A stretch of DNA of 64,000 nt from Amycolatopsis sp. EV170708-02-1 (GCF_022479115.1 NZ_CP092497.1:62001-126000); one strand, 5' to 3'; numbered from the stretch's first letter, positions 18,910 to 28,464 are shown. Numbers and translations are program-made. Notes: generated by a model not told the origin, from the letters alone.

Positions 18910-19917
18910 ATGGTCACCATCGCAGACGTCGCCCGGGCGGCCGGGGTCTCCCCGAGCACCGTGTCCTACGTGCTGTCCGGGCGGCGTTCGATCTCGGAGG
19001 ACACCCGCCGCCGGGTCCAGCACAGCATCACCGAACTCGGCTACCACCCGAACGCGGGCGCCCGTGCGCTGGCCAGCAGCCGCACCAACGTGCTCGCGCT
19101 CGTCGTCCCGCTGCGGACGGACCTGAACGTCCCGGTGGTCATGCAGTTCGTCGCGGCCACCGTCACCGAGGCACGCACCTACGACCACGACGTACTCCTG
19201 CTGACCAAGAACGAAGGCCCGGACGGCCTGCGCCGCGTCGCCGCGTCCGCCATCGCGGACGCGCTGATCGTGATGGACGTCGAGACCTCCGAGCCGCGTC
19301 TCCCGGTGCTGAGATCCTTGCACCGGCCGGTGGTGCTGATCGGAGTTCCTTCCGACCCCGGCGACCTGACCTGCGTCGATCTCGACTTCACCGCCGCCGG
19401 CTCCGCGAGCGTCACGCATCTGGCCGACCTCGGCCATCGCGAGGTCGCGTTGATCGGCCCCTCCCCCGCGGTCTACAAACGCGGCACGAGCTACGCGGGA
19501 CGCTTTCTCCGCGGTTTCCGTCAGACGGCCACGAAACGCAAGGTGCGCGCCGGCTCGTTCCCGTGCGCGCCGTCCTACGACGCGCTGCGCGCCTGCCTCG
19601 ACGACCTGTTCGCCGAACATCCCGGCGTCACCGGGCTGGTCGTGCACAACGAGGCCATCCTCGGCCCGTTGCTGTCCGAACTGAACCGTCGCGGCAAGCA
19701 GGTGCCCCGGGACATCTCGGTGCTGGCCGTCTGCCCGGAGGACATGGCCGAGGCGCAATCGGTCCAGCTCACTTCGATCGCCATCCCCGCCGCCGAACTC
19801 GGCAGCCTCGCCGTCGAGATGGCGATGCGCCGTCTCGACGACGGAGGTCAGGCCGAGGTCCGGCTGCTGTCGCCCCGCCTGACCGAACGGGGCAGCACCG
19901 GTCCGGCGCCTTCCTAG
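18910..19917 (+). CDS. LacI-family transcriptional repressor
   Basis: This is a 335-residue LacI/GalR regulator. The HTH with hinge helix is complete (TIADVARAAGVSPSTVSYVL, then GYHPNAGARALAS), and a periplasmic-binding-like sugar-sensing domain follows. A palindromic operator sits 18 bp upstream, and matching sites precede both GH3 genes and the sugar ABC operon, so it is the evident local regulator of the glycan locus. The inducer is probably a xyloglucan-derived sugar such as isoprimeverose or cellobiose; the sequence does not show which. Confidence 0.92.
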   Translation: MVTIADVARAAGVSPSTVSYVLSGRRSISEDTRRRVQHSITELGYHPNAGARALASSRTNVLALVVPLRTDLNVPVVMQFVAATVTEARTYDHDVLLLTKNEGPDGLRRVAASAIADALIVMDVETSEPRLPVLRSLHRPVVLIGVPSDPGDLTCVDLDFTAAGSASVTHLADLGHREVALIGPSPAVYKRGTSYAGRFLRGFRQTATKRKVRAGSFPCAPSYDALRACLDDLFAEHPGVTGLVVHNEAILGPLLSELNRRGKQVPRDISVLAVCPEDMAEAQSVQLTSIAIPAAELGSLAVEMAMRRLDDGGQAEVRLLSPRLTERGSTGPAPS

Positions 19918-19937
19918 GCCTGGGCCTTCGTGCTCAC

Positions 19938-19990
19938 GTCGCGAAAGCCACTTTCGGGACATCAGACGTCGCGAAAGTGGCTTTCGCGAC
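19938..19990. repeat. palindromic intergenic repeat, GCGAAAGCCACTTTCG type (copy 2)
   Basis: A perfect 19-bp stem (19938-19956 with 19972-19990) with a 15-nt loop lies between the convergent lacI and GH31 genes. It is nearly identical to the element at 12620-12676. A TTTGCCTTGCCCCTC tag follows at about 19999. Confidence 0.82.
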
Positions 19991-20060
19991 ACGCCACTTT
20001 TGCCTTGCCCCTCAAAGAGAACCCGAAACACCACTCACGACCCACGTGCGGCGACCAGTG

Positions 20061-20108
20061 CCGAAAGCTCCTTTCAGCGCATCGGCCTCGGCGAAAGGAG
20101 CCTTCAGC
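20061..20108. repeat. palindromic intergenic repeat, GCTCCTTTC/GAAAGGAGC type (copy 1)
   Basis: A hairpin with arms GCTCCTTTC (20067-20075) and GAAAGGAGC (20093-20101), with partly pairing flanks. A closely similar element lies at 55807-55855. A TTTGCCTTACCCCTC tag at about 20139 echoes the tag after the preceding hairpin, so the 241-bp gap holds two related units in tandem and no gene. Confidence 0.75.
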
Positions 20109-20158
20109 CCACCGCACCCCGCCCACGAACCCGGCATATTTGCCTTACCCCTCGACAC

Positions 20159-22417
20159 CTACTCCCGCGCCGGCCGGGTCCCGCCTCGAATCGTCAACGC
20201 GCTCCCTGTCGCCACGATCGTCTCGTCACCCGCGGGAAAAGCCACCTGCCAGCCGTCGGGCGCGGAGTCGACCTCGATGTGGACGCTGTCGCCGTCCCGG
20301 CGGGTGTGGAACGTCGAGCCGCCGACGGGAGTGGTGATCCTGGCGCCGTCTTCGAGCCGGTACAGCCGCAGCGTGACGCCGTCGGCGTAGTCGTAGTCCG
20401 GCCGGTCGTCGACGGCGCCCAGCGGCAGAACGGTGCCGGGACGGACGAGCAGCGGGACGGTGAGCATGTCGCAGACGGTGGTCACCCACCGCGGCCCCTG
20501 GATCTCGTCGCCGGTGAAGAAGTCGGTCCAGACCCCGTCCGGGACGTAGTAGGTCACTTCGCCCTCGTCCGTGAACACCGGGGCCACCAGGAGCGAGTCG
20601 CCGAGCATGTACTGCCGCTCCAGGTGGGCGCACGCCGGATCGGCGGGGAACTCCAGCGCCATCGCCCGCATCATCGGTATGCCCTCGGCCGCCGCCTGCG
20701 CCGCCGCTTGCCACAGGTACGGCATCAGCCGTGCCTTGAGCTTGGAGAACACCCGCAGGACGTCGACGGCCTCCTCGTCGAACAGCCAGGGCACCCGGTA
20801 GGACGAACTGCCGTGCAACCGGCTGTGCGAAGACAGCATCCCGAACGCGATCCAGCGTTTGAACAGCGCCGGATCCGGGGTGCCTTCGAAGCCGCCGATG
20901 TCGTGGCTCCAGTATCCGAAACCGGACAGACCGAGGGAAAGGCCGCCACGCAGGCTCTCGGCCATCGATTCGTACGTCGATTCGCAGTCGCCGCCCCAAT
21001 GCACCGGGAACTGCTGAGACCCCGTGGTCGCCGAGCGCGCGAACACCACGGCTTCGCCCTCGCCGCGCCGCTTGCGGAGCACGTCGAAGACGGTCTGGTT
21101 GTACAGGTAGGTGTAGTAGTTGTGCATGCGTTCGGGATCGGATCCGTCGAAGTAGACGACGTCCGTCGGCACCCGCTCGCCGAAGTCGGTCTTGAAACAG
21201 TCCACGCCTTGTTCGAGCAGAGTGTCCAATTTGGACGCGTACCACGCGCGCGCGGCGGGGTTGGTGAAGTCGACCAGTGCCATTCCCGGCTGCCAGAGAT
21301 CCCACTGCCACACGTCACCGTTCGGTTTCCGCAGCAGGTATCCACCGGCGACACCCTCGGCGAACAACGGTGACCGTTGCGCCACGTACGGGTTGATCCA
21401 CACCGAGATGCGCAGGTCCCGCGCTTTCAGCCGCTCCAGCATGCCGACGGGGTCCGGGAACGTCCGCGGATCCCATTCGAAGTCGCACCAGTTGAATTCA
21501 CGCATCCAGAAGCAGTCGAAATGGAACACGCTCAGCGGCAGATCGCGTTCGATCATGCCGTCGACGAACCCGGAGACGGTCTCCTCGTCGTAGGAGGTGG
21601 TGAACGACGTCGACAGCCACAGCCCGAAGGACCACGCGGGCGGGAGCGCCGGTCTGCCGGTCAGCGCCGTGTACTTGCGCAGGATCTCCTTCGGGCTCGG
21701 CCCGTAGATGACGAAGTACTCCAGGGACTGGCCCACGACGCTGAACTGCACCCGCGACACCGCTTCGGAGGCGACCTCGAAGGACACGTGCCCCGGATGG
21801 TCGACGAACACACCGTAGCCGGCGTTGGTCAGGTAGAACGGGACGTTCTTGTAGGCCTGTTCGCTGCTCGTGCCGGCGTCGGCGTTCCAGATGTCGACGA
21901 CCTGCCCGTTGCGCACCAGCGGCCCGAATCGCTCGCCGAGCCCGTAGACCTGGGTCCCCACCGAGAGGTCCAGCTGGTCGCGGACATGATGCTCGCCGTC
22001 GAGGCTCATGAAGCCCATGCCCTTGGCCCCGCTGGTGGTGAGCACCTTGCCGTCCGCGAGGAAGTCGACCTTCCACCCTTCGCCGCGGTGGAGCCGCGCC
22101 GACAACGCGCCCGCGGTGAGCGTGTGCCCGTCCTCGGAGACTTTCGCCTCGTCATCGGCGGCCGACAGCCCGAAGCGGGGTTCCCGCGGCAGCCCGCCCT
22201 CGAAATGCGTGACGCTCACCCCGATCACGTCCGGCATCGGCGAGGAGAAAGCGACCGTCGCCACCGGTCCCTTCAACAGGTCGCCACGATGGCGGATGGG
22301 GTGGGTCGGCGCGTGCACCACGATCCGGCCGTCCCCCGCGGTGAGGTCGTACACCTCGACCGGATGCGCCGCCTGTACCCCGTCGCGCAGCAGCCAGTAG
22401 CCGTTGCTGAACTTCAT
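20159..22417 (-). CDS. yicI: GH31 alpha-xylosidase (YicI-like)
   Basis: This is a 752-residue GH31 enzyme of YicI length and layout: N-terminal beta-sandwich, (beta/alpha)8 barrel and C-terminal beta domains. The nucleophile motif CFKTDFGERVP places D411 close to the YicI nucleophile position. HFDCFWMREFNWCDFEWD is the substrate-binding loop typical of alpha-xylosidases rather than alpha-glucosidases. There is no signal peptide. It should remove alpha-1,6-xylose from imported xyloglucan oligosaccharides. Its ATG overlaps the end of the upstream permease by ATGA only if the one-base shift in that gene is corrected. It is the last gene of the operon that starts at 25380. Confidence 0.93.
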   Translation of the reverse strand: MKFSNGYWLLRDGVQAAHPVEVYDLTAGDGRIVVHAPTHPIRHRGDLLKGPVATVAFSSPMPDVIGVSVTHFEGGLPREPRFGLSAADDEAKVSEDGHTLTAGALSARLHRGEGWKVDFLADGKVLTTSGAKGMGFMSLDGEHHVRDQLDLSVGTQVYGLGERFGPLVRNGQVVDIWNADAGTSSEQAYKNVPFYLTNAGYGVFVDHPGHVSFEVASEAVSRVQFSVVGQSLEYFVIYGPSPKEILRKYTALTGRPALPPAWSFGLWLSTSFTTSYDEETVSGFVDGMIERDLPLSVFHFDCFWMREFNWCDFEWDPRTFPDPVGMLERLKARDLRISVWINPYVAQRSPLFAEGVAGGYLLRKPNGDVWQWDLWQPGMALVDFTNPAARAWYASKLDTLLEQGVDCFKTDFGERVPTDVVYFDGSDPERMHNYYTYLYNQTVFDVLRKRRGEGEAVVFARSATTGSQQFPVHWGGDCESTYESMAESLRGGLSLGLSGFGYWSHDIGGFEGTPDPALFKRWIAFGMLSSHSRLHGSSSYRVPWLFDEEAVDVLRVFSKLKARLMPYLWQAAAQAAAEGIPMMRAMALEFPADPACAHLERQYMLGDSLLVAPVFTDEGEVTYYVPDGVWTDFFTGDEIQGPRWVTTVCDMLTVPLLVRPGTVLPLGAVDDRPDYDYADGVTLRLYRLEDGARITTPVGGSTFHTRRDGDSVHIEVDSAPDGWQVAFPAGDETIVATGSALTIRGGTRPARE

Positions 22418-23225
22418 TTGACCGCCCCTGCCGTGATGCCACGTGTCAACGTCCGCTGGAAGATCAGGAAGAAGGCGATCGCCGGGATGACCCGAGCAAC
22501 GCCGAGGCACTGGTCATGGTCGCGTCCATCATCCGCTGGCCCTGCAGCACACCCAGCGCGACCGGGACGGTCTGGGTGTCGTTGGAGATGAGCAGGATCA
22601 GCGGGAGGAAGAACTCGTTCCACGTCCAGATGAAGAAGAACACGAACAGCACACCGAGGGTCGGCCTGCTGATCGGTACCACGACCCGCACCAGGGTCTG
22701 CCATTTGTTCGCACCGTCGAGATAGGCGGCCTCGAGCAGTTCGTGCGGGAATCCGACGTACGTCGAGGACAGCAGGTACGTGCCGAACGCGGCCTGGATG
22801 ATCGTGAAGATGATGATCACGCCGAGTCGCGTGTCGTAAAGGCCGGTCTCGTTGGCGAGGAAGTACAGCGGGTACGCCAGCGCTTCCTGCGGCAGCGTGT
22901 TCGCGATGAGGAAGGCGACCAGGATCCACGTGCGGCCGCGGACCCGGCCGATACCCAGCGCGTACGCGTTCAGCACCGAGATCACCACCGCGAGCACCGC
23001 GACCGACCCGCTGATCACGACGCTGTTGAGCAGTTTCTGCCCGAACCCGACCCGGGCCCAGAAGTCGATCAGCCCTTGCAGATACACCCCGTCCGGAAAG
23101 GACAACGGACCGTCCGTCGCGTATTCCGACGGCGACTTCAGCGCGTTCAGCGCCACGACCAGGAACGGCGCCAGCATCACGACCGCGAGAACGATCAACG
23201 ACCAGAGCGTCACATGCCGTTTCAC
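22414..23225 (-). CDS. sugar ABC permease, MalG type (one-base frameshift near the 3' end)
   Basis: This carbohydrate ABC permease has six predicted membrane helices and the EAA loop (ELLEAAYLDGANKWQTLVRVV, here slightly shortened by convention, about 190 residues in). As written the frame ends at 22464 with a nonsense tail (GSSRRSPSS). Adding one C to the CCC run at 22491-22493 restores the family C-terminus (GVIPAIAFFLIFQRTLTRGI) and a stop at 22414, which then overlaps the GH31 ATG as ATGA. The start at 23225 overlaps the MalF-type permease by ATGA. It pairs with that permease to import an oligosaccharide; the ATPase gene is not in this operon, as is common when a shared MsiK-type ATPase serves many importers. 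The shift looks like a sequence error. Confidence 0.85.
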
Positions 23226-24106
23226 GGGCGCTCACCCCGCTTCTGGACCCGGAGGAACACCGTGGTGAGCACGAGGATCAGCACCGTGAGCACGGTCGCG
23301 ATCGCCGCGCCGTAGCCGACCTGCGTCTTCTCGAAGAAGTTCTGGAACGAGTAGTACGACGGCACGTTGGTGGACCCTCCCGGGCCTCCCCTGGTCAGCA
23401 CGTAGATCGGCCCGAACACCTTCAGTGCGGCGATGGTGCAGGTCAGCAGGACCACGAACAGCTCGGGCCGCAGCTGCGGCACCGTCACATGCCAGAACCG
23501 GCCCCACCACGACGCACCGTCCAGCTCCGCCGCCTCGTGCAGGGAAGGATCCGCTCGCTGCATCCCGGCCATGAAGATCACCACCGGGTAGCCGACCTGG
23601 ATCCACACCATCACACCCATCACGCTCCACAGCGCGACATCCGGATCGCCCAGCCAGTTCTGGGCGAGCGAGCCGAGCCCGACGGCGGAGAGAACCTCGT
23701 TCACCGCGCCCTCGGGTGCCAGCAGCCAGCTCCACACGATTCCGGCGACCGCGATCGGCAGCACCTGTGGCAGATAGACACAGGCCCGCAGCACGCTGGC
23801 CGCCCGCGCCCCGAACCGCTTGGCCACGAAGTCGAACAGCGCGGCCGCGATGACCAGCCCCGCCACCGTCGGCACGATGGCCATCGCCACCACGAGCCCG
23901 ACGTTGTGGCGGAACGACGCCCAGAAGACGTCGTCCGCGAACAACCGCCGGTAATTGTCCAGTCCTGTCCACTTCGGATCGCCGGCGCCGGACCACTGGG
24001 TGAAGCTGATGCCGATGTTCATCGCGAACGGCACCAGGATCACCGCGATCAGCAGCAGCGCGCCGGGGATCAGGAAGAGCAGATAGCTTCCTCGGCTTCT
24101 GGTCAT
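23222..24106 (-). CDS. sugar ABC permease, MalF type
   Basis: This is a 294-residue inner-membrane permease with six helices and the EAA loop SLHEAAELDGASWWGRFWHV. It is the usual partner of the MalG-type permease encoded next. ATGA overlaps on both sides (24103-24106 with the binding protein, 23222-23225 with MalG) show a tightly coupled operon. It should form the translocation channel for an oligosaccharide released by the neighbouring hydrolases. Confidence 0.92.
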   Translation of the reverse strand: MTRSRGSYLLFLIPGALLLIAVILVPFAMNIGISFTQWSGAGDPKWTGLDNYRRLFADDVFWASFRHNVGLVVAMAIVPTVAGLVIAAALFDFVAKRFGARAASVLRACVYLPQVLPIAVAGIVWSWLLAPEGAVNEVLSAVGLGSLAQNWLGDPDVALWSVMGVMVWIQVGYPVVIFMAGMQRADPSLHEAAELDGASWWGRFWHVTVPQLRPELFVVLLTCTIAALKVFGPIYVLTRGGPGGSTNVPSYYSFQNFFEKTQVGYGAAIATVLTVLILVLTTVFLRVQKRGERP

Positions 24107-25380
24107 TTCCCGACGTTCGCCAGATTCTCCTCGTAGGGCTTGGCGAGCTCGTCGAGCACCTGTGACGGCGAGGCGCTCGAGGTGATGAGTTTCTGGGCCG
24201 CCGAGACGTGGACATCGTAGTAGCCGGGAGCGGGCCAGTCGGGGTAGAAGGCCAGCTTGTCCTGTGTGGACAGAGCGGTGAAGTCCTCCACCAGTTCCTT
24301 CAGCCGCGGATCGGCGGGCGGCGTGGGGCTGTGCACCACCGGGACCCCGCCTGCCTCGCGCAGCTTGTCCTGAATGGGCTGGGACATCGTGATCGCGATG
24401 AAGTCGAGCGCGAGGTCGCGGTTCTTCGAGCCCTTGGGGATGACCCACATGTTGCCCGCGGAACCCGAAGTCATCCCCGGCCACGGGACCGAACCCCACT
24501 GGAAGTCCTTGATGCTCTGCACCAGCCTGCCGTACCACCAGCTGCCGCTGATCATGATCGGGTACTTGCCCTGCATGAACGACGTGCCCATGCCCTCGGT
24601 GTCCACCCCGGCCGAATCCTTGCTGATGTACCCCTTCTTCACCCAGTCGGCGAAGGTCGTCGCGCCGTAGGTCCACGCGGCGTCGTGGAAGTCCACCTTG
24701 CCGGTGTAGCGCTGGTACCGGTCCACCCAGGCGCGGTCGGCCTTGGTCAGCGCGAGCTGGTACAGGATCTGGTGCGCCGGGTACTCCGAGCCGCCGACGG
24801 CCAGCGGGGTGATCCCGGCCGTGGTGAACTTGTCCATGGCGGCGGTCAGCTGCTCGATCGTCCTGGGCGGTTCGAGCCCCTGCCGCGCGAACATGTCCTT
24901 GTTGTAGAAGATCTTCACGTACTCGGCGTAATTCGGGACGCCGTACCAGTTTCCGGATCCCATCACGCCGTTCTCGTCGTAGCGGGCGGTGGTCTGAAGC
25001 GCCGGGGTGAGCTGCTTGTCCCAGCCGCGTTTGGCGACCTCTTCGCCGATGTCGGTCAGCAGGCCCTGTTTGGACAGCAGCCCCGCGGTGGCGTTGCCCT
25101 TGTTGTACTCCAAGACATCCGGCGCGTCACCCGAGTTGAGCACCATCGGCGCGGTCTTCTGGATCTGCTCGAACCCCTTCTCCTCGAAGGCGACCTTGAC
25201 GCCGGGGTGGCTCGCTTCGAACTGCTTGATCGCCTCGGCCCAAGCCACACCCATCGCACTGTCCGGCGCCTCGTAGTGCCACAGCTTCAACGTCTTCGGG
25301 TCGCCGCTGCCGGATCCGGACCCGCAGCCCGCGATCGCCAGCACGGCGACCATCGCGGCGGCCAGTACTCGCTTGGACAT
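24103..25380 (-). CDS. sugar-binding lipoprotein of an ABC importer
   Basis: This 425-residue extracellular solute-binding protein belongs to family 1. Its lipoprotein signal ends in LAIAGC (C19). The mature part shows the family pattern (LKLWHYEAPD, then VKVAFEEKGFEQIQKTAPMV, and FMQGKYPIMISGSWW later). It begins the importer operon 25380-20159: binding protein, MalF, MalG, GH31. A LacI operator lies 185 bp upstream at 25565. The likely ligand is a xyloglucan oligosaccharide, judged from the co-transcribed alpha-xylosidase. Confidence 0.9.
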   Translation of the reverse strand: MSKRVLAAAMVAVLAIAGCGSGSGSGDPKTLKLWHYEAPDSAMGVAWAEAIKQFEASHPGVKVAFEEKGFEQIQKTAPMVLNSGDAPDVLEYNKGNATAGLLSKQGLLTDIGEEVAKRGWDKQLTPALQTTARYDENGVMGSGNWYGVPNYAEYVKIFYNKDMFARQGLEPPRTIEQLTAAMDKFTTAGITPLAVGGSEYPAHQILYQLALTKADRAWVDRYQRYTGKVDFHDAAWTYGATTFADWVKKGYISKDSAGVDTEGMGTSFMQGKYPIMISGSWWYGRLVQSIKDFQWGSVPWPGMTSGSAGNMWVIPKGSKNRDLALDFIAITMSQPIQDKLREAGGVPVVHSPTPPADPRLKELVEDFTALSTQDKLAFYPDWPAPGYYDVHVSAAQKLITSSASPSQVLDELAKPYEENLANVGK

Positions 25381-25563
25381 CAAGGTTTCCTCCAGGAAAG
25401 TCTGGTGATCGTCAGCCGGTGAAGGTCCACGTGGCCGATACGGCGTGGACCGCGGTCCGACGACCCGGGGCCACCGGCGCGAACGCGACGGGGCCGAAAG
25501 AGCCGCTTTCCGGCGATGTCCTCCGGCCATGGGCGGCCTCCCCGAATCCGCGGTGATCCGACT

Positions 25564-25579
25564 GTCGAAGCGCTTCGAT
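25564..25579. promoter_or_regulatory. LacI-family operator O4
   Basis: GTCGAAGCGCTTCGAT contains the perfect 14-bp palindrome TCGAAGCGCTTCGA at 25565-25578, identical to the core of O1. It places the importer/alpha-xylosidase operon under the LacI protein encoded at 18910. Confidence 0.85.
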
Positions 25580-25810
25580 GACACGATAGAGCCGGGTGCG
25601 CGATCAGCACAACGTCTTGACCCGACGGGACTCCCCCTCTACTGTCACGCCCTTTTCGAGCGGCCCCCTACGGCGGGCGTACTTCGAAAACCTCCGCACC
25701 ACCTTGACGCGCAAGAGGCGCATCGTTCACAGTCCATGGGCACGTTTCACTCGCACCACATCCGGCCGCCCATTCTCGATCACTGCTCGCGCAGTGCCGT
25801 CCTCCAGGAA

Positions 25811-25824
25811 TGTTAACGCTAACA
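25811..25824. promoter_or_regulatory. second LacI-type operator (TGTTA-ACGC-TAACA)
   Basis: TGTTAACGCTAACA has 5-bp inverted arms around ACGC and lies 24 bp before the GH62 start. The core differs from that of the other four operators, so a different LacI-family repressor, encoded outside this window, probably controls the arabinofuranosidase. Confidence 0.7.
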
Positions 25825-25847
25825 CTCGCCGAGGAAAGGAAGATGCC

Positions 25848-27326
25848 ATGTCGATCGGGTCCGTGCGCACCTCGAGGTGGCGTCGTCGCTGGAAGCCGGT
25901 GCTCGCCACCGCGGTGGTCGTGGCGTCCGGCGGCGGGCTGCTCACCGCGGCCCCCGCCCCGGCGGCGGCCGCCACAGTGGACACCACGGCCTGGTACGTC
26001 CTGGTGAACCGCAACAGCGGCAAGGCACTCGACGTCAACGGGGCGTCCGCCGCGGAAGGCGCCGGACTGGTCCAATGGACCCGCACCAACGCCACGAACC
26101 AGCAGTTCCAGTTCCTGGACGCCGGCGGCGGGGACTACCGGCTCCGCGCACGCCATTCCGGCAAGGTCGCCGATGTCCGGGAGGCTTCGACGGCCGACGG
26201 CGCGAGCGTCGTGCAGTGGACGGACAACGGCGGCACCCATCAGCGGTTCAGGCTCGCCGACTCCGGCGACGGATACGTCCGGCTACTGAACCGCAACAGC
26301 GGCAAGGCCGTCGAAGTGCAGGGCGGGTCGACCGCCGACGGCGCGAGCGTGGTGCAGTGGAGCGACTGGAACGGCGGCAACCAGCAGTGGCAGCTCGTCA
26401 AGGTCGCCGGAGGCACCGGTGCCTGCACACTGCCGTCGACGTACCGCTGGACGTCGACCGGACCGCTGGCGAGCCCGAAGCCGGGATGGGTCTCGCTGAA
26501 GGACTTCACCACGGTCGTCCACAACGGCAAGCACCTCGTCTACGGCACCACGCACGACACCGGCACGAGCTGGGGTTCGATGAGCTTCAGTCCCTTCACG
26601 AACTGGTCCGACATGGCCACCGCGACCCAGAACACGTTGTCCATCGGTGCCGTCGCACCCACCTTGTTCTACTTCGCCCCGAAGAACGTCTGGGTACTCG
26701 CCTACCAATGGGGCGGACCGACCTTCTCCTACCGCACATCGAGCGATCCCACCAACCCCAACGGCTGGTCCGCGCCGCAGACGCTGTTCACCGGCCGCCT
26801 TCCCGTGGGGGCGCCACTCGACCAGACCATCATCGCCGACGACAGGAACATGTACCTGTTCTTCGCCGACGACCTCGGCAACATCTACCGCGCCGTCATG
26901 CCCATCGGAAACTTCCCCGGCAGTTTCGGCTCGAACTACACGAAGATCATGAGCGACACGCCGGCCAAGCTGTTCGAGGCGGTGGAGGTCTACAAGGTCC
27001 AGGGCCAGAACCAGTACCTCATGATCGTCGAGGCGCAGGGGACGAACGGACGCTACTTCCGGTCGTTCACCGCGACCGGCCTGGACGGTTCGTGGACTCC
27101 GCAGGCCGCGACCGAGAACAACCCGTTCGCAGGCAAAGCCAACAGTGGCGCCACCTGGACCAACGACGTCAGCCACGGCGATCTGGTGCGCACCAACCCG
27201 GATCAGACCAAATCCGTCGACCCCTGCGATCTGCGGTTGCTTTACCAGGGACGTGATCCCAAATCCGATGGCACGCCCTACGGCCTCCTGCCCTACCGGC
27301 CGGGCGTGCTGACCCTGCAGCGTTGA
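25848..27326 (+). CDS. secreted GH62 alpha-L-arabinofuranosidase with ricin-type lectin domain
   Basis: This is a 492-residue protein. A long, Arg-rich signal peptide ([11 protein letters not shown], hydrophobic core, AAA-A cleavage near residue 42) is followed by a ricin B/CBM13 lectin domain (~45-185) with three QxW-type repeats (NQQFQF, HQRFRL, NQQWQL). A GH62 catalytic domain (~190-492) then opens [22 protein letters not shown]62 enzymes remove arabinose from arabinoxylan. I chose the ATG at 25848 over an out-of-frame ATG at 25843. The operator at 25811 differs from the LacI sites nearby, suggesting induction by arabinose or xylose rather than by xyloglucan products. Confidence 0.92.
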   Translation: MSIGSVRTSRWRRRWKPVLATAVVVASGGGLLTAAPAPAAAATVDTTAWYVLVNRNSGKALDVNGASAAEGAGLVQWTRTNATNQQFQFLDAGGGDYRLRARHSGKVADVREASTADGASVVQWTDNGGTHQRFRLADSGDGYVRLLNRNSGKAVEVQGGSTADGASVVQWSDWNGGNQQWQLVKVAGGTGACTLPSTYRWTSTGPLASPKPGWVSLKDFTTVVHNGKHLVYGTTHDTGTSWGSMSFSPFTNWSDMATATQNTLSIGAVAPTLFYFAPKNVWVLAYQWGGPTFSYRTSSDPTNPNGWSAPQTLFTGRLPVGAPLDQTIIADDRNMYLFFADDLGNIYRAVMPIGNFPGSFGSNYTKIMSDTPAKLFEAVEVYKVQGQNQYLMIVEAQGTNGRYFRSFTATGLDGSWTPQAATENNPFAGKANSGATWTNDVSHGDLVRTNPDQTKSVDPCDLRLLYQGRDPKSDGTPYGLLPYRPGVLTLQR

Positions 27327-27346
27327 AGCTCGTCGCGGAGGCCGGG

Positions 27347-28464
27347 TCACTTCGGGCCAGGTCCCCCGTGCACCGCGAGCGGGAGCCACAGCCTGAGCCG
27401 GAAGCCGCCGTCGGGCATCGATCCGGCGTGCAGCCTTCCGCCCAGCAGCGCGGCCCGTTCCTGCAAGCCGACGAGTCCGTGGCGAGCGCTGGGCAGGGCG
27501 AGTGTCGGCCTGGTGGGCCGGGTGTTGGTGACCGTGACGGTCAGATCCGTGTCGTCCCGGCTGAGGTCGATGGTGACGCCCGCGCCCGGCGCGTGCTTAC
27601 GCACGTTGGTCAGCGCCTCCTGGATGGTGCGATAGATGGCCCGCTGCACCGGCGGTTCGAGGTCCTCGGGGACGTCCCCACGAGCCGGGCGTCGATCGCG
27701 CTGGTGCCGATGAGCCGGTGGAGGTCGGTCAGCATGGGCTGAGGGGTCAGCTCGGTCGCCGGTGTACCGGAGGCGCGCAGCAGATTCACCATGTGGCGCA
27801 GCTCGTCGAGCGTGTTCACCGACAGCTGCCGGATGTTCTCCGCCGCCGCCTTCGACGCGGGGTCCGTGGTGCTGACCTTCATCGCGCCCGCCTGCACCGC
27901 GATGAGACTCACCTGATGCGAGACGACGTCATGCATCTCGCGGGCCAGCTGGTTGCGTTCCTTGGCCAGGACCGCCTGGGCGTCCAGCCGCCGTTCGTGT
28001 TCCCTGGCCTCTTTGACTTCGTTCAGCCGCAGGGCCAGCTCGCGCCTGCTGTGCAGGAACCGGCCGAGAAGGATCGGCGCGCCCGCCGTCATGGTGAAGT
28101 AGATGACACCGAGCAGCATCTCCGTGTGCCAGAACTGCGGCGCCACGTCGAGCAGCGGGAAGGCGAGGGTACCGGCGGTGACCAGCCAGCAACCCGTGAG
28201 CAGCCACCAGCTCCGGTATCGGACGGCGACGGTGTACAACGCGGCCAACGCCGCGACTAGCGCGCCGGGGAACACGACCGCGGGCAAGGTCGCCACGAAC
28301 GACACGAGCGGCCACCGCTCGCGCACCAGGACGGCGAGCACGGCGATCAGGCACACGACGAGACTTTCCGACGACTCCTCGCCGATCGCCGTCAGCATCC
28401 CCTCGACCACGGCGACCACGATCACCACAGCCTCGATGATCATGGCGCGAAGCCGCTCGGTCAT
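27347..28464 (-). pseudogene. NarL-type sensor histidine kinase, split by a one-base frameshift
   Basis: The first frame (28464 to 27610) gives five to six membrane helices and the HisKA_3 phosphoacceptor motif LAREMHDVVSHQ. It then runs into a nonsense tail (TSPRTSNRRC). The second frame (to 27347) supplies the missing ATPase part (QRAIYRTIQEALTNVRKHAP, N-box, then HGLVGLQERAALLGG). Adding one C to the CCCC run at 27676-27679 joins them into a ~372-residue kinase that aligns end to end with the kinase at 35849-36976. Classified as broken because of the visible shift, though sequencing error is likelier. No response regulator is adjacent. RBS AAAGGAGTG precedes the ATG. Confidence 0.8.

Larger units (their letters stand above)
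25381..25847. other. 467-bp divergent promoter region
   Basis: This region separates the sugar-importer operon (minus) from the GH62 gene (plus). It holds two different LacI-type operators, at 25565 and 25811. I see no credible coding sequence in it. Confidence 0.7.

Noticed and set aside
22414..23225. Programmed frameshifting in the permease gene
   Set aside because: No slippery heptamer or downstream structure of the usual kind is evident, and three unrelated genes in the window show the same single-base G/C-run defect.
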